Origin: Brevundimonas sp. | Lineage (GTDB): Bacteria; Pseudomonadota; Alphaproteobacteria; Caulobacterales; Caulobacteraceae | Direction of reading: 5' to 3' | Length of the DNA stretch: 6,823 bases | NCBI GenBank assembly: GCA_012270135.1 | Contig: JAAXIW010000115.1 | Coordinates: 1 to 6,823 of the forward strand | In this document: one piece after another, positions 1 to 5,112 of the stretch | Layout of the letters: every line of letters starts with the position of its first letter | How positions within the stretch are numbered: the stretch's first letter is position 1 | Position numbers and translations under genes: made by a program | Notes under the pieces: model-generated | Database searches by the model: none | The model's input: only the letters and a program-made list of their open reading frames with translations | What the model was told of the DNA's origin: nothing

Positions 1-340
1 GCTCCTCGACATATTCCTTGCCGACGACGGCCTCGGGGTCGCGCTTCAGGGCGTCCTTCAGGCGCACCATGGCGCTGTCGTTGAACTCTTCCAGCTCGTC
101 TTCCGGCTGCCAGTCGTCCTCGACGATCGTGACGTGACGGGTCAGGGCCAGCTCGCCCGACTTGATGTCGATCTTGGCGCGGATGTCGTGATGGGCGCCG
201 TAGCGCGACTTGGCGCCCTTCTGGATCGCCTCCTCGATCGCCTCGACGACGATCTCCTTGTCGATGTTCTTCTCGCGCGCGACCGCATCGGCGATCTGCA
301 GCAGTTCGAGTCGGTTCGCGGAAACGCCGGCGACAGCCAT
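1..340 (-). CDS. nusA: Transcription termination/antitermination factor NusA, N-terminal part (cut by window edge)
   Basis: NusA binds RNA polymerase and nascent RNA and modulates pausing, termination and antitermination. Only the first 113 codons are in the window. The start reads MAVAGVSANRLELLQIADAVAREK, followed by an acidic helical stretch with IVVEAIEEAIQKGAKSRYG, then DIRAKIDIKSGELALTRHVTIVEDD. This is the typical alphaproteobacterial NusA N-terminal, RNA-polymerase-binding domain; the S1 and KH domains lie outside the window. The ATG at 340 is chosen because a GAGGA Shine-Dalgarno sits 8 bases upstream, inside the last codons of rimP. The gene begins only 4 bases after the rimP stop, so the two are very probably cotranscribed and translationally coupled. 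Identity is confident from sequence and from the conserved rimP-nusA pairing. Confidence 0.96.
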   Translation of the reverse strand, partial: MAVAGVSANRLELLQIADAVAREKNIDKEIVVEAIEEAIQKGAKSRYGAHHDIRAKIDIKSGELALTRHVTIVEDDWQPEDELEEFNDSAMVRLKDALKRDPEAVVGKEYVEE

Positions 341-344
341 GCTC

Positions 345-890
345 TTAGTCCTCGGTATCAGGTTCGTTGTTGTCGTTACGCGCGGCGCGCTTCTCGGCGC
401 CCGCCTTCATCAGTTCGTCGGTCAGCACCAGCTTGGCGTCGACCAGCCAGTCGAAGGGGATCAGGGCGGTGTCGTCCTCGCCGTCCAGATCGATAGCGAT
501 ACTGTCGCCGTCGGTCCCGGCCAGAACGCCCTTGAAGCGTTTGCGGCCCTCGATCATGCGGTCGGTCTCCAGACGCGCCTCGAAACCCTCGAACAGGTCG
601 AAATCGCTCTGCCGGGTCAGGGGACGATCGACGCCCGGCGACGAAACCTCCAGCAGATATTCCCCCGCGATCGGATCGGCGGCGTCGAACACCTCCGACA
701 CGGCGCGGCTCAGCCGGGCGCACTCCTCGACGGCGATATCGTGGTCGGACGGCCGCTCGGCCATGATCTGCAACCGCCGCCGCTGCGTCCCGCCCATCAG
801 CCGCACGCGCACGATGTCGAGGCCCAGGCTCTCCGCCACGGGTTCGATCAGCTCCAGAAGAGCGCGGTCTTCGACGGTCTTGGCCTTCAA
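345..890 (-). CDS. rimP: Ribosome maturation factor RimP
   Basis: RimP is a cytoplasmic assembly factor for the 30S ribosomal subunit. The 181-residue product shows the family landmarks: a helical N-terminus (ALLELIEPVAESLG, about 10-23), a beta strand with RLMGGTQRRRLQIMAE (30-45), DIAVEECARLSRAVSEVFD (51-69), the hallmark IAGEYLLEVSSPGVDRPL (74-91), and RKRFKGVLAG (116-125) opening the SH3-like C-terminal domain. The reading frame stays open far upstream, but homology begins at about KAKTVEDR. The only suitable start there is TTG at 890-888, with a weak GGGA at 901-898, 7 bases upstream. Any start further upstream would have to be translated through an intrinsic terminator. The gene is first in the rimP-nusA operon and has its own promoter and leader. 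The start codon is inferred; the product is confident. Confidence 0.93.
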   Translation of the reverse strand: MKAKTVEDRALLELIEPVAESLGLDIVRVRLMGGTQRRRLQIMAERPSDHDIAVEECARLSRAVSEVFDAADPIAGEYLLEVSSPGVDRPLTRQSDFDLFEGFEARLETDRMIEGRKRFKGVLAGTDGDSIAIDLDGEDDTALIPFDWLVDAKLVLTDELMKAGAEKRAARNDNNEPDTED

Positions 891-903
891 GGCTGGGTCC
901 CGG

Positions 904-940
904 ACAAAACAAAAGCGGCTGGCCTCCGCGGCCGCCGCTT
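904..940 (-). terminator. Intrinsic terminator or attenuator in the rimP leader
   Basis: On the minus strand an 11-bp GC-rich stem (arm 940-930 beginning AAGCGGCGGCC, 5-base loop 929-925, arm 924-913 with one bulged base at 920) is followed directly by TTTTGTTTTG at 914-905. This is a textbook rho-independent terminator. It points toward rimP and ends 3-4 bases before the likely rimP Shine-Dalgarno. It could finish the membrane-protein gene upstream (stop at 1007), act as an attenuator for rimP-nusA, or do both. In the plus direction there is no U-tract, so it is unidirectional. Confidence 0.8.
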
Positions 941-981
941 CAAACGGCGCCGTTGGACGCCGGTCTAACGATGTGAGGGGG

Positions 982-1010
982 CATATAGACCCGCGAAACG
1001 GCTTTGTCAG
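982..1010 (-). promoter_or_regulatory. Candidate sigma70 promoter for rimP-nusA
   Basis: On the minus strand CTGACA (1010-1005) is separated by 17 bases from TATATG (987-982), a good spacing with reasonable -35 and -10 matches. Transcription would start near 975, giving an approximately 85-base leader to the rimP TTG that contains the intrinsic terminator. The -35 overlaps the stop codon of the preceding membrane-protein gene. This is inferred from sequence only. Confidence 0.5.
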
Positions 1011-1483
1011 CCCCTCTTGGCGAACCGCGCATACATCAGGCCGGCGAGGCCTCCGGCCAGGACGATGCTTCCCGGGATCGTCCAGAAGAGCGGGTCGTGA
1101 AGGTTGGGGCCGCCCGACGCCCACGGCGCGAACAGATAGGACAGACTTGGGTGAACCGCGAATGTTCCCAGTCCCGCGAGGACGTACAACGCCGCCGCCA
1201 GGATACCGGCCGGGCCCAGCGTCCTCCACGACGGCGCCGGGACGCAGGACAGGACAAGACCAAGGACCGCCCCTCCGAAAACGGCGCTCGGAATCCATCC
1301 CCACAGCGCGATCATGACGAGGGTCAGGATGAAACCGCCAACTGGCGGCGGCCTGACGCCGACGCCGTTCTGGACGAGTTCGGCAATGACCATGCCGACC
1401 ATGAAGACGACCACCGCAATCGCCGGCGCCGCCAAGCTGGTCATCGCAAATGCGGCTGGATTGAACCGCGATTTCTTCGCCAT
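1007..1483 (-). CDS. Small multi-pass membrane protein of unknown function
   Basis: The 158-residue protein is not one I recognise. It begins with a basic segment (MAKKSRFNP), followed by hydrophobic stretches at about 16-37, 49-63, 64-81, 90-112 and 132-151, and ends in the basic YARFAKRG. This predicts a 4-5 helix inner-membrane protein. Residues NGVGVRPPPVGG between the first helices and HPSLSYLFAPWASGGPNLHDP before the last are the main loops. The frame is open for about 200 bases upstream, but the ATG at 1483 is preferred because it follows a GAGGG by 9 bases and starts directly before the first helix. It is divergent from the phosphatase gene, with 94 bases between the starts. Its stop overlaps the -35 of the rimP promoter, so read-through into rimP is possible but would meet the terminator at 940-904. 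No function is proposed. Confidence 0.72.
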   Translation of the reverse strand: MAKKSRFNPAAFAMTSLAAPAIAVVVFMVGMVIAELVQNGVGVRPPPVGGFILTLVMIALWGWIPSAVFGGAVLGLVLSCVPAPSWRTLGPAGILAAALYVLAGLGTFAVHPSLSYLFAPWASGGPNLHDPLFWTIPGSIVLAGGLAGLMYARFAKRG

Positions 1484-1577
1484 ACCCCGTCGCCCTCTAC
1501 CCCCTCTTCGGTAGGCGATTTCAGGCCCGCTGGAAACGCATTGCTTCCCGTGCCTCCCGTTGCCAGAAGAGGCCGTG

Positions 1578-2066
1578 ATGAAAGTGTACTGGATCGGCCT
1601 CGACACCCCCGGTCGCCTCGGGGTGTCGCGCAGGCCCGACGGCGGCGAAGCCCTCGACGCACAGATCGCCAGACTGCAGCACGGCATGGTCGACCACGTC
1701 GTCAGCCTGCTCGAGCCCGAGGAGGCGGCGTCACTGGGGCTGGCCGAGGAAGGCGCCGTCTGCGAACGCCACGGCGTCGGCTTCTACAACTTCCCGATCA
1801 CCGACCACGGCCTGCCGGCCAATGTCGAGGACTATCGCCGCGTCGCCCACGCCATGGACCGCCGGCTGAGGGCGGGTCAGGCGCTGGTCGTCCACTGCCG
1901 TGCAGGATTGGGGCGCGCGCCGTCCCTGGCGATCAGCGCCCTCGTCGCCGGCGGGATGAACGTCGACGAGGCCATCCTGCGCGTCGGCCGTGCCCGCGGC
2001 CGCCCGGTGCCCGAGACCGACGAGCAGTACGAGTTCCTGAAGGCCTTCGCGGCGGGCCGGGTTTGA
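1578..2066 (+). CDS. PRL-like Cys-based (dual-specificity-type) protein phosphatase
   Basis: The 162-residue cytoplasmic protein carries the CX5R phosphatase signature VVHCRAGLGRAP (about 104-115), with Cys107 as predicted nucleophile and Arg113 as phosphate-binding residue. NFPITDHGLP (71-80) supplies Asp76 as likely general acid. PVPETDEQYEFLKAF near the C-terminus resembles the segment that closes the active site in dual-specificity phosphatases. The residue after Arg is Ala rather than the usual Ser/Thr, and AGLGRAP matches the P-loop known from eukaryotic PRL (PTP4A) phosphatases, which are slow enzymes. The substrate is unknown. A TTG start 18 bases upstream is possible, but the ATG at 1578 has a GAGG 5 bases before it and begins at the first predicted strand (KVYWIGL). 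The stop overlaps the bioY start, indicating cotranscription. The phosphatase fold is confident; the in vivo role is not known. Confidence 0.85.
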   Translation: MKVYWIGLDTPGRLGVSRRPDGGEALDAQIARLQHGMVDHVVSLLEPEEAASLGLAEEGAVCERHGVGFYNFPITDHGLPANVEDYRRVAHAMDRRLRAGQALVVHCRAGLGRAPSLAISALVAGGMNVDEAILRVGRARGRPVPETDEQYEFLKAFAAGRV

Positions 2067-2587
2067 GCCTGCCGTTCCGCCTCGCCGCCGTCGCGGGGTT
2101 CGCCCTGCTGATGGCGCTCTGCGCCCAGGTCGCCGTGCCCATGGTCCCCGTGCCGATGACCCTTCAGACCTTCGCGGTGCTGCTGGCCGGGTCGGTGCTC
2201 GGCGGCGGATGGGGCGCGGCGGCCGTGCTGCTGTATCTGGCCCTCGCCGCGATTGGCCTGCCGGTTCTGGCCGAGGGCGGATCGGGCCTCGACCGGTTCG
2301 CCGGCCCCACCGCGGGCTATCTGTTCGCCTTTCCCCTCGCGGCCCTGATCGCGGGCCAACTGTCCCGCCGCCCGCTGTTCCGGAGCCCGGTGAGGGAGAC
2401 CGCGCTGATGATCGGGGCCCACCTGCTGATCCTCGCCCTCGGCGCGGCCTGGCTGGCGAGGAGTCTCGGCCCGGCGGACGCCCTCGCGAACGGCTTCACG
2501 CCCTTCCTGATCGGCGCGGTCGTCAAGTCGGCGGGGGTGGCTCTCTGCGCGACGGGCCTGCGCCGTCTGGCGCCGTTCAGACCCTGA
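2063..2587 (+). CDS. bioY: Biotin transporter S component BioY
   Basis: BioY is the membrane-embedded biotin-binding subunit of an ECF-type importer; some BioY proteins have been reported to function without dedicated EcfA/EcfT partners. The 174-residue product shows the family pattern: a first helix ending in AQVAVPMVPVPMTLQTFAVLLAG (21-43), GWGAAAVLLYLALAAIGLPVLAEGGSGL (49-76), the signature GPTAGYLFAFPLAALIAG (81-98), a helix at 114-133, and FTPFLIGAVVKSAGVAL (145-161) in the last membrane region. There is no ATG before the first helix; TTG at 2063, overlapping the phosphatase stop as TTGA, is the only usual start that keeps the whole helix. No ecfA or ecfT gene is in the window, so it may be a solitary BioY. 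Its 3' end overlaps convergent trmB by 11 bases. Confidence 0.88.
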   Translation: MSLPFRLAAVAGFALLMALCAQVAVPMVPVPMTLQTFAVLLAGSVLGGGWGAAAVLLYLALAAIGLPVLAEGGSGLDRFAGPTAGYLFAFPLAALIAGQLSRRPLFRSPVRETALMIGAHLLILALGAAWLARSLGPADALANGFTPFLIGAVVKSAGVALCATGLRRLAPFRP

Positions 2588-3272
2588 CGAACTCCAGGAA
2601 GATCGGCGCCGTATCCCCCAGTTTCTTCTCCTCGTAGCGGGTGACCACATGGTCGTCCGGCGCGATACGCCAGTCGTCGGCCCGGTTCGCCGTCCATTCC
2701 AGTCCCGGCGTCCGCTCGAATTTCTCCAGCGCCCAGTCGGCGTAGTCCTTCCAGTCGGTGACGAACCGCAGCCGCCCGCCGGGCTTCAGCAGACGGACGA
2801 TCTCGGCCGCGAAGTCGTCCTGCACCAGTCGCCGCTTGTTGTGCCGCGCCTTGTGCCACGGGTCGGGGAACAGGATCATCACCCGGTCGAGCGACGCGTC
2901 GGGCAGGGCCGTCATCACGTCGCGGGCGTCGTCGGCGTGCAGCCGGACATTCTTCAGCTCGCCCTCCTCGATATGGCGCAGGGCCGAACCCACCCCGTTC
3001 AGGAAGGGCTCGCAGCCGATCATCAGCGTGTCCGGACGGCGCGCCGCCTGGGCCGCCAGATGCTCGCCGCCGCCAAAGCCAATCTCAAGCCAGACCGACC
3101 TCGCGCCGGGCATCAGAGCGGCGGGATCGATCGGCCCAGCCTTCGGATCGGGCAGGGCCACAGCGGGCAGGAGCGTGTTGAACAGCGCCGCCTGCCGCGG
3201 CTTTATGGCGCGCGACTTGATCCGGCCGAACGAACGGAGTGGGCGGTGGGCGGTGTCGTCAGAGGAAGCCAT
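2577..3272 (-). CDS. trmB: tRNA (guanine-N7)-methyltransferase TrmB
   Basis: TrmB uses S-adenosylmethionine to make m7G46 in the variable loop of tRNAs. The 231-residue protein has a basic N-terminus (FGRIKSRAIKPRQ), the SAM-binding motif WLEIGFGGGEHL (61-72), CEPFLNGV (87-94), HADDARDV (112-119), the catalytic and tRNA-contact motif ILFPDPWHKARHNKRRLVQ (133-151), FVTDWKDYADW (170-180) and TRYEEKKLGD (211-220) near the C-terminus. All are standard TrmB landmarks and the length matches the family. The ATG at 3272 is chosen because it begins the homologous region; the frame stays open upstream only because it lies opposite and inside metK. The gene lies 29 bases downstream of metK on the same strand, so a SAM-making and a SAM-using enzyme are probably in one operon. 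Its stop overlaps the end of convergent bioY. Confidence 0.95.
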   Translation of the reverse strand: MASSDDTAHRPLRSFGRIKSRAIKPRQAALFNTLLPAVALPDPKAGPIDPAALMPGARSVWLEIGFGGGEHLAAQAARRPDTLMIGCEPFLNGVGSALRHIEEGELKNVRLHADDARDVMTALPDASLDRVMILFPDPWHKARHNKRRLVQDDFAAEIVRLLKPGGRLRFVTDWKDYADWALEKFERTPGLEWTANRADDWRIAPDDHVVTRYEEKKLGDTAPIFLEFVRV

Positions 3273-3295
3273 GGGCGCGCCTGTTAGACGCGCCC
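3273..3295 (-). other. Hairpin between metK stop and trmB start
   Basis: GGGCGCG (3273-3279) and CGCGCCC (3289-3295) form a perfect 7-bp inverted repeat with a 9-base loop in the short metK-trmB gap. On the minus-strand mRNA the loop contains CAGG, the only weak Shine-Dalgarno-like sequence for trmB, and the 3' arm abuts the ATG. There is no U-tract, so it is not a typical terminator. It may tune trmB translation or be a chance GC-rich repeat. Confidence 0.4.
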
Positions 3296-3301
3296 GGCCG
3301 A

Positions 3302-4504
3302 TCAGACCAGCGCCTTCAACTGATCCACCAGATCCGTCTTCTCCCAGCCGAAGCCGCCATCGGCGTCCGGTTCGCGGCCGAAATGGCCGTAGGCTGCGGT
3401 GCGGGCGTAGATCGGCTTGTTGAGGCCCAGATGCTCGCGAATGGCGCGTGGCGTGGCGCCCCCGATGAAGCCGAGCAGTCTTTCCTCGAGCAGCGCCTCG
3501 CTGACCTTGCCGGTTCTGTGCAGGTCGACGTGGATCGACTGCGGCTCGGCCACGCCGATGGCGTAGCTGATCTGGATGGTGCAGCGGTCGGCGAGGCCGG
3601 CGGCGACCACATTCTTGGCCAGGTAGCGGCAGGCGTAGGCGGCCGAGCGGTCGACTTTGGTCGGGTCCTTGCCGGAAAAGGCGCCGCCGCCGTGCGGGGC
3701 CGCGCCGCCATAGGTGTCGACAATGATCTTCCGACCGGTCAGTCCGGCGTCGCCGTCCGGTCCGCCGATCTCGAACACCCCCGTGGGATTGATGTGCCAG
3801 ACCGTCTCGTCGGTGACGAAGCCCTCCGGCAGCACCGACAGCACCACCGGCCTGACTACCTCGGCCACCTGCGCCTGCGACAGGCCCCTGGCATGCTGGG
3901 TCGAGACCACGATGGAGGTGGCGGCGACAGGCTGCCCGTCCTCGTAGCGCAGGGTGACCTGGCTCTTGGCGTCCGGCTCGAGCCGGCTCTCGCCGCCGTG
4001 GCGCAGTTCGGCCAGCCGTTTCAGGATGCGGTGGCTGTAGGCCAGGGTGGCCGGCATCAGCTCGGGCGTCTCGTTCGAGGCGTAGCCGAACATGATGCCC
4101 TGATCGCCCGCGCCCTCGTCCTTGTTGCCCGAGGCGTCGACGCCCACGGCGATGTCCGCGGACTGGGCGTGCAGATGGCATTCGTACGAGGCGGTTTTCC
4201 AGTGGAAGCCGTCCTGTTCGTAGCCGATGTCCCGGATGGCGGCCCGGACAAGCGGTTCGAGGCTGTCGACGATGGACCGGGTGAAGGCCTCGTTCTGTTC
4301 CTTCGTATTGCCCGGCTGTGTCGCCCGGACCTCGCCGGCGAGCACGATGCGCTGGGTGGTGACCAGGGTCTCGCAGGCCACCCGGGCCTCGGGATCCTGA
4401 GCGAGGAAGGCGTCGACGACCGTGTCGGAGATGCGGTCGGCGACCTTGTCGGGATGTCCTTCCGAAACGCTTTCGGAGGTGAACAGGAAGGACGAACGGG
4501 CCAA
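3302..4504 (-). CDS. metK: S-adenosylmethionine synthetase MetK
   Basis: MetK makes S-adenosylmethionine from methionine and ATP and is a cytoplasmic homotetramer. The 400-residue product has FLFTSESVSEGHPDK (6-20, with the catalytic His17), GAGDQGIMFGY (131-141, signature 1), VWHINPTGVFEIGGPDGDAGLTGRKIIVDTYGG (235-267), and GGGAFSGKDPTKVDRSAAY (272-290, signature 2 and phosphate-binding loop). All three family domains are complete. An ATG at 4540 in the same frame would add 12 residues, but it has no Shine-Dalgarno and lies inside the operator palindrome. TTG at 4504 has a strong AGGAG 6 bases upstream and starts directly at the conserved region (ARSSFLFTSES), so it is preferred. The gene leads a probable metK-trmB operon. 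Identity is certain; the start is a well-supported inference. Confidence 0.97.
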   Translation of the reverse strand: MARSSFLFTSESVSEGHPDKVADRISDTVVDAFLAQDPEARVACETLVTTQRIVLAGEVRATQPGNTKEQNEAFTRSIVDSLEPLVRAAIRDIGYEQDGFHWKTASYECHLHAQSADIAVGVDASGNKDEGAGDQGIMFGYASNETPELMPATLAYSHRILKRLAELRHGGESRLEPDAKSQVTLRYEDGQPVAATSIVVSTQHARGLSQAQVAEVVRPVVLSVLPEGFVTDETVWHINPTGVFEIGGPDGDAGLTGRKIIVDTYGGAAPHGGGAFSGKDPTKVDRSAAYACRYLAKNVVAAGLADRCTIQISYAIGVAEPQSIHVDLHRTGKVSEALLEERLLGFIGGATPRAIREHLGLNKPIYARTAAYGHFGREPDADGGFGWEKTDLVDQLKALV

Positions 4505-4536
4505 GGCGGACTCCTGACGGGCGGAATGGTCGCCAG

Positions 4537-4560
4537 ACATATAAAGATATGTTTATATGT
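4537..4560. promoter_or_regulatory. 24-bp AT-rich palindromic operator at the metK promoter
   Basis: ACATATAAA (4537-4545) and TTTATATGT (4552-4560) form a perfect 9-bp inverted repeat around GATATG. Over the full 24 bases only one symmetric pair fails. Such a run of A/T is conspicuous in this GC-rich DNA. It lies between the stop of the upstream membrane-protein gene and the likely metK start. It resembles an operator for a dimeric repressor. From memory, alphaproteobacterial methionine/SAM genes carry AT-rich palindromes assigned to the ArsR-family regulator SahR, which would fit metK, but I cannot check the motif here. Confidence 0.7.
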
Positions 4561-4564
4561 TCAA
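4538..4564 (-). promoter_or_regulatory. Candidate metK promoter overlapping the operator
   Basis: On the minus strand TTGAAC (4564-4559) could serve as -35, with TATATG (4543-4538) as -10 after a 15-base spacer. The spacing is short, so the exact boxes are uncertain. If correct, the transcript begins near 4531, downstream of the in-frame ATG at 4540, which supports the TTG start of metK. A protein bound to the palindrome would cover the promoter and act as a repressor. Confidence 0.4.
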
Positions 4565-5112
4565 GATGCGGGGCGGCGGGGGCGCCAGATGACCCGGTTG
4601 AAAACCGGAACTTCGCCCATCAGCCAACGCTCTCCAACACCCGCCAGCAGCGCCAACGCCATCAGAATTCCCAGCCCGACACGCGCGGACACGACCGCAT
4701 AGGCGCTGATCTCGGGAACAAGCAGCGGTGCGGCGTAGACCAGCAGCGTCAGCACCATGACGGCGGAGATGAACAGCGGCCACCATCGATCCCGCGTCAA
4801 CGCCATCCAGACGAAGAAAGCCGTCAGCAGCACGTCGACGACTGCGTCGCCGACGTACAGCGGCCCGATGCGCAGCTGGTGAGTATACATCGAGACCACG
4901 AAGACGACGATGACCGCCAGGGCGCCGAGCCTTTCCGGATGGCCGCCTTTCACCCAGGCCGCCGCGACGGCGATCCCGAGGAGCAGATAATAGGCGGCCT
5001 GAAAGGGCGTAATCGGCGTTTCTCCAACTGCTCTCGCGCCAGCGGCGATGCTACCGACCGGCCGGCCTCGCCGACTGGGTGGCCTGGCCGATCTCGCCGG
5101 CCCGACCGGCAT
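4561..5112 (-). CDS. Five-helix membrane protein of unknown function
   Basis: The product is up to 183 residues and is not one I recognise. Hydrophobic segments at about 38-55, 62-77, 85-105, 110-132 and 138-160 predict five membrane helices; RDRWWPLF (107-114) begins the fourth and the basic RVIWRPRRPAS tail follows the last. The only ATG before the first helix is at 5112, which would give an Arg/Pro-rich, poorly hydrophobic leader and a 62-base overlap with the end of the upstream gene. Third-position GC in that overlap favours the other gene, so the true start may lie later; an ATT at about residue 34 has GGAG 8 bases upstream and would begin just before the first helix. It lies directly downstream of the LuxR-type gene on the same strand, suggesting a shared transcript. 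Its stop immediately abuts the metK operator. Confidence 0.65.
   Translation of the reverse strand: MPVGPARSARPPSRRGRPVGSIAAGARAVGETPITPFQAAYYLLLGIAVAAAWVKGGHPERLGALAVIVVFVVSMYTHQLRIGPLYVGDAVVDVLLTAFFVWMALTRDRWWPLFISAVMVLTLLVYAAPLLVPEISAYAVVSARVGLGILMALALLAGVGERWLMGEVPVFNRVIWRPRRPAS

Noticed and set aside
943..954. 12-bp palindrome AACGGCGCCGTT as an operator
   Set aside because: It lies in the rimP leader and is GC-rich; chance occurrence is likely, and its bases take part in the proposed alternative hairpin.
1484..1577. Divergent promoters between the membrane protein and the phosphatase
   Set aside because: Promoters are expected here, but no convincing -35/-10 pair was found on either strand.
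1004..2062. Long plus-strand open frame running into bioY (527 codons in total)
   Set aside because: Only the last 174 codons resemble a protein family. The upstream part is Arg/Pro-rich, lies opposite a membrane-protein gene and out of frame with the phosphatase, and is a GC-rich shadow.
3273..4181. Extended minus-strand frame upstream of the trmB ATG
   Set aside because: It reads through metK out of frame. TrmB homology starts at the ATG at 3272.
4505..4560. SAM-II or SAM/SAH riboswitch upstream of metK
   Set aside because: The predicted leader is only about 30 bases and no characteristic pseudoknot or conserved core is visible. The palindrome better explains regulation.
3239..4702. 487-codon plus-strand open frame opposite metK
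   Set aside because: It is the antisense shadow of a complete, highly conserved metK and has no recognisable domain.
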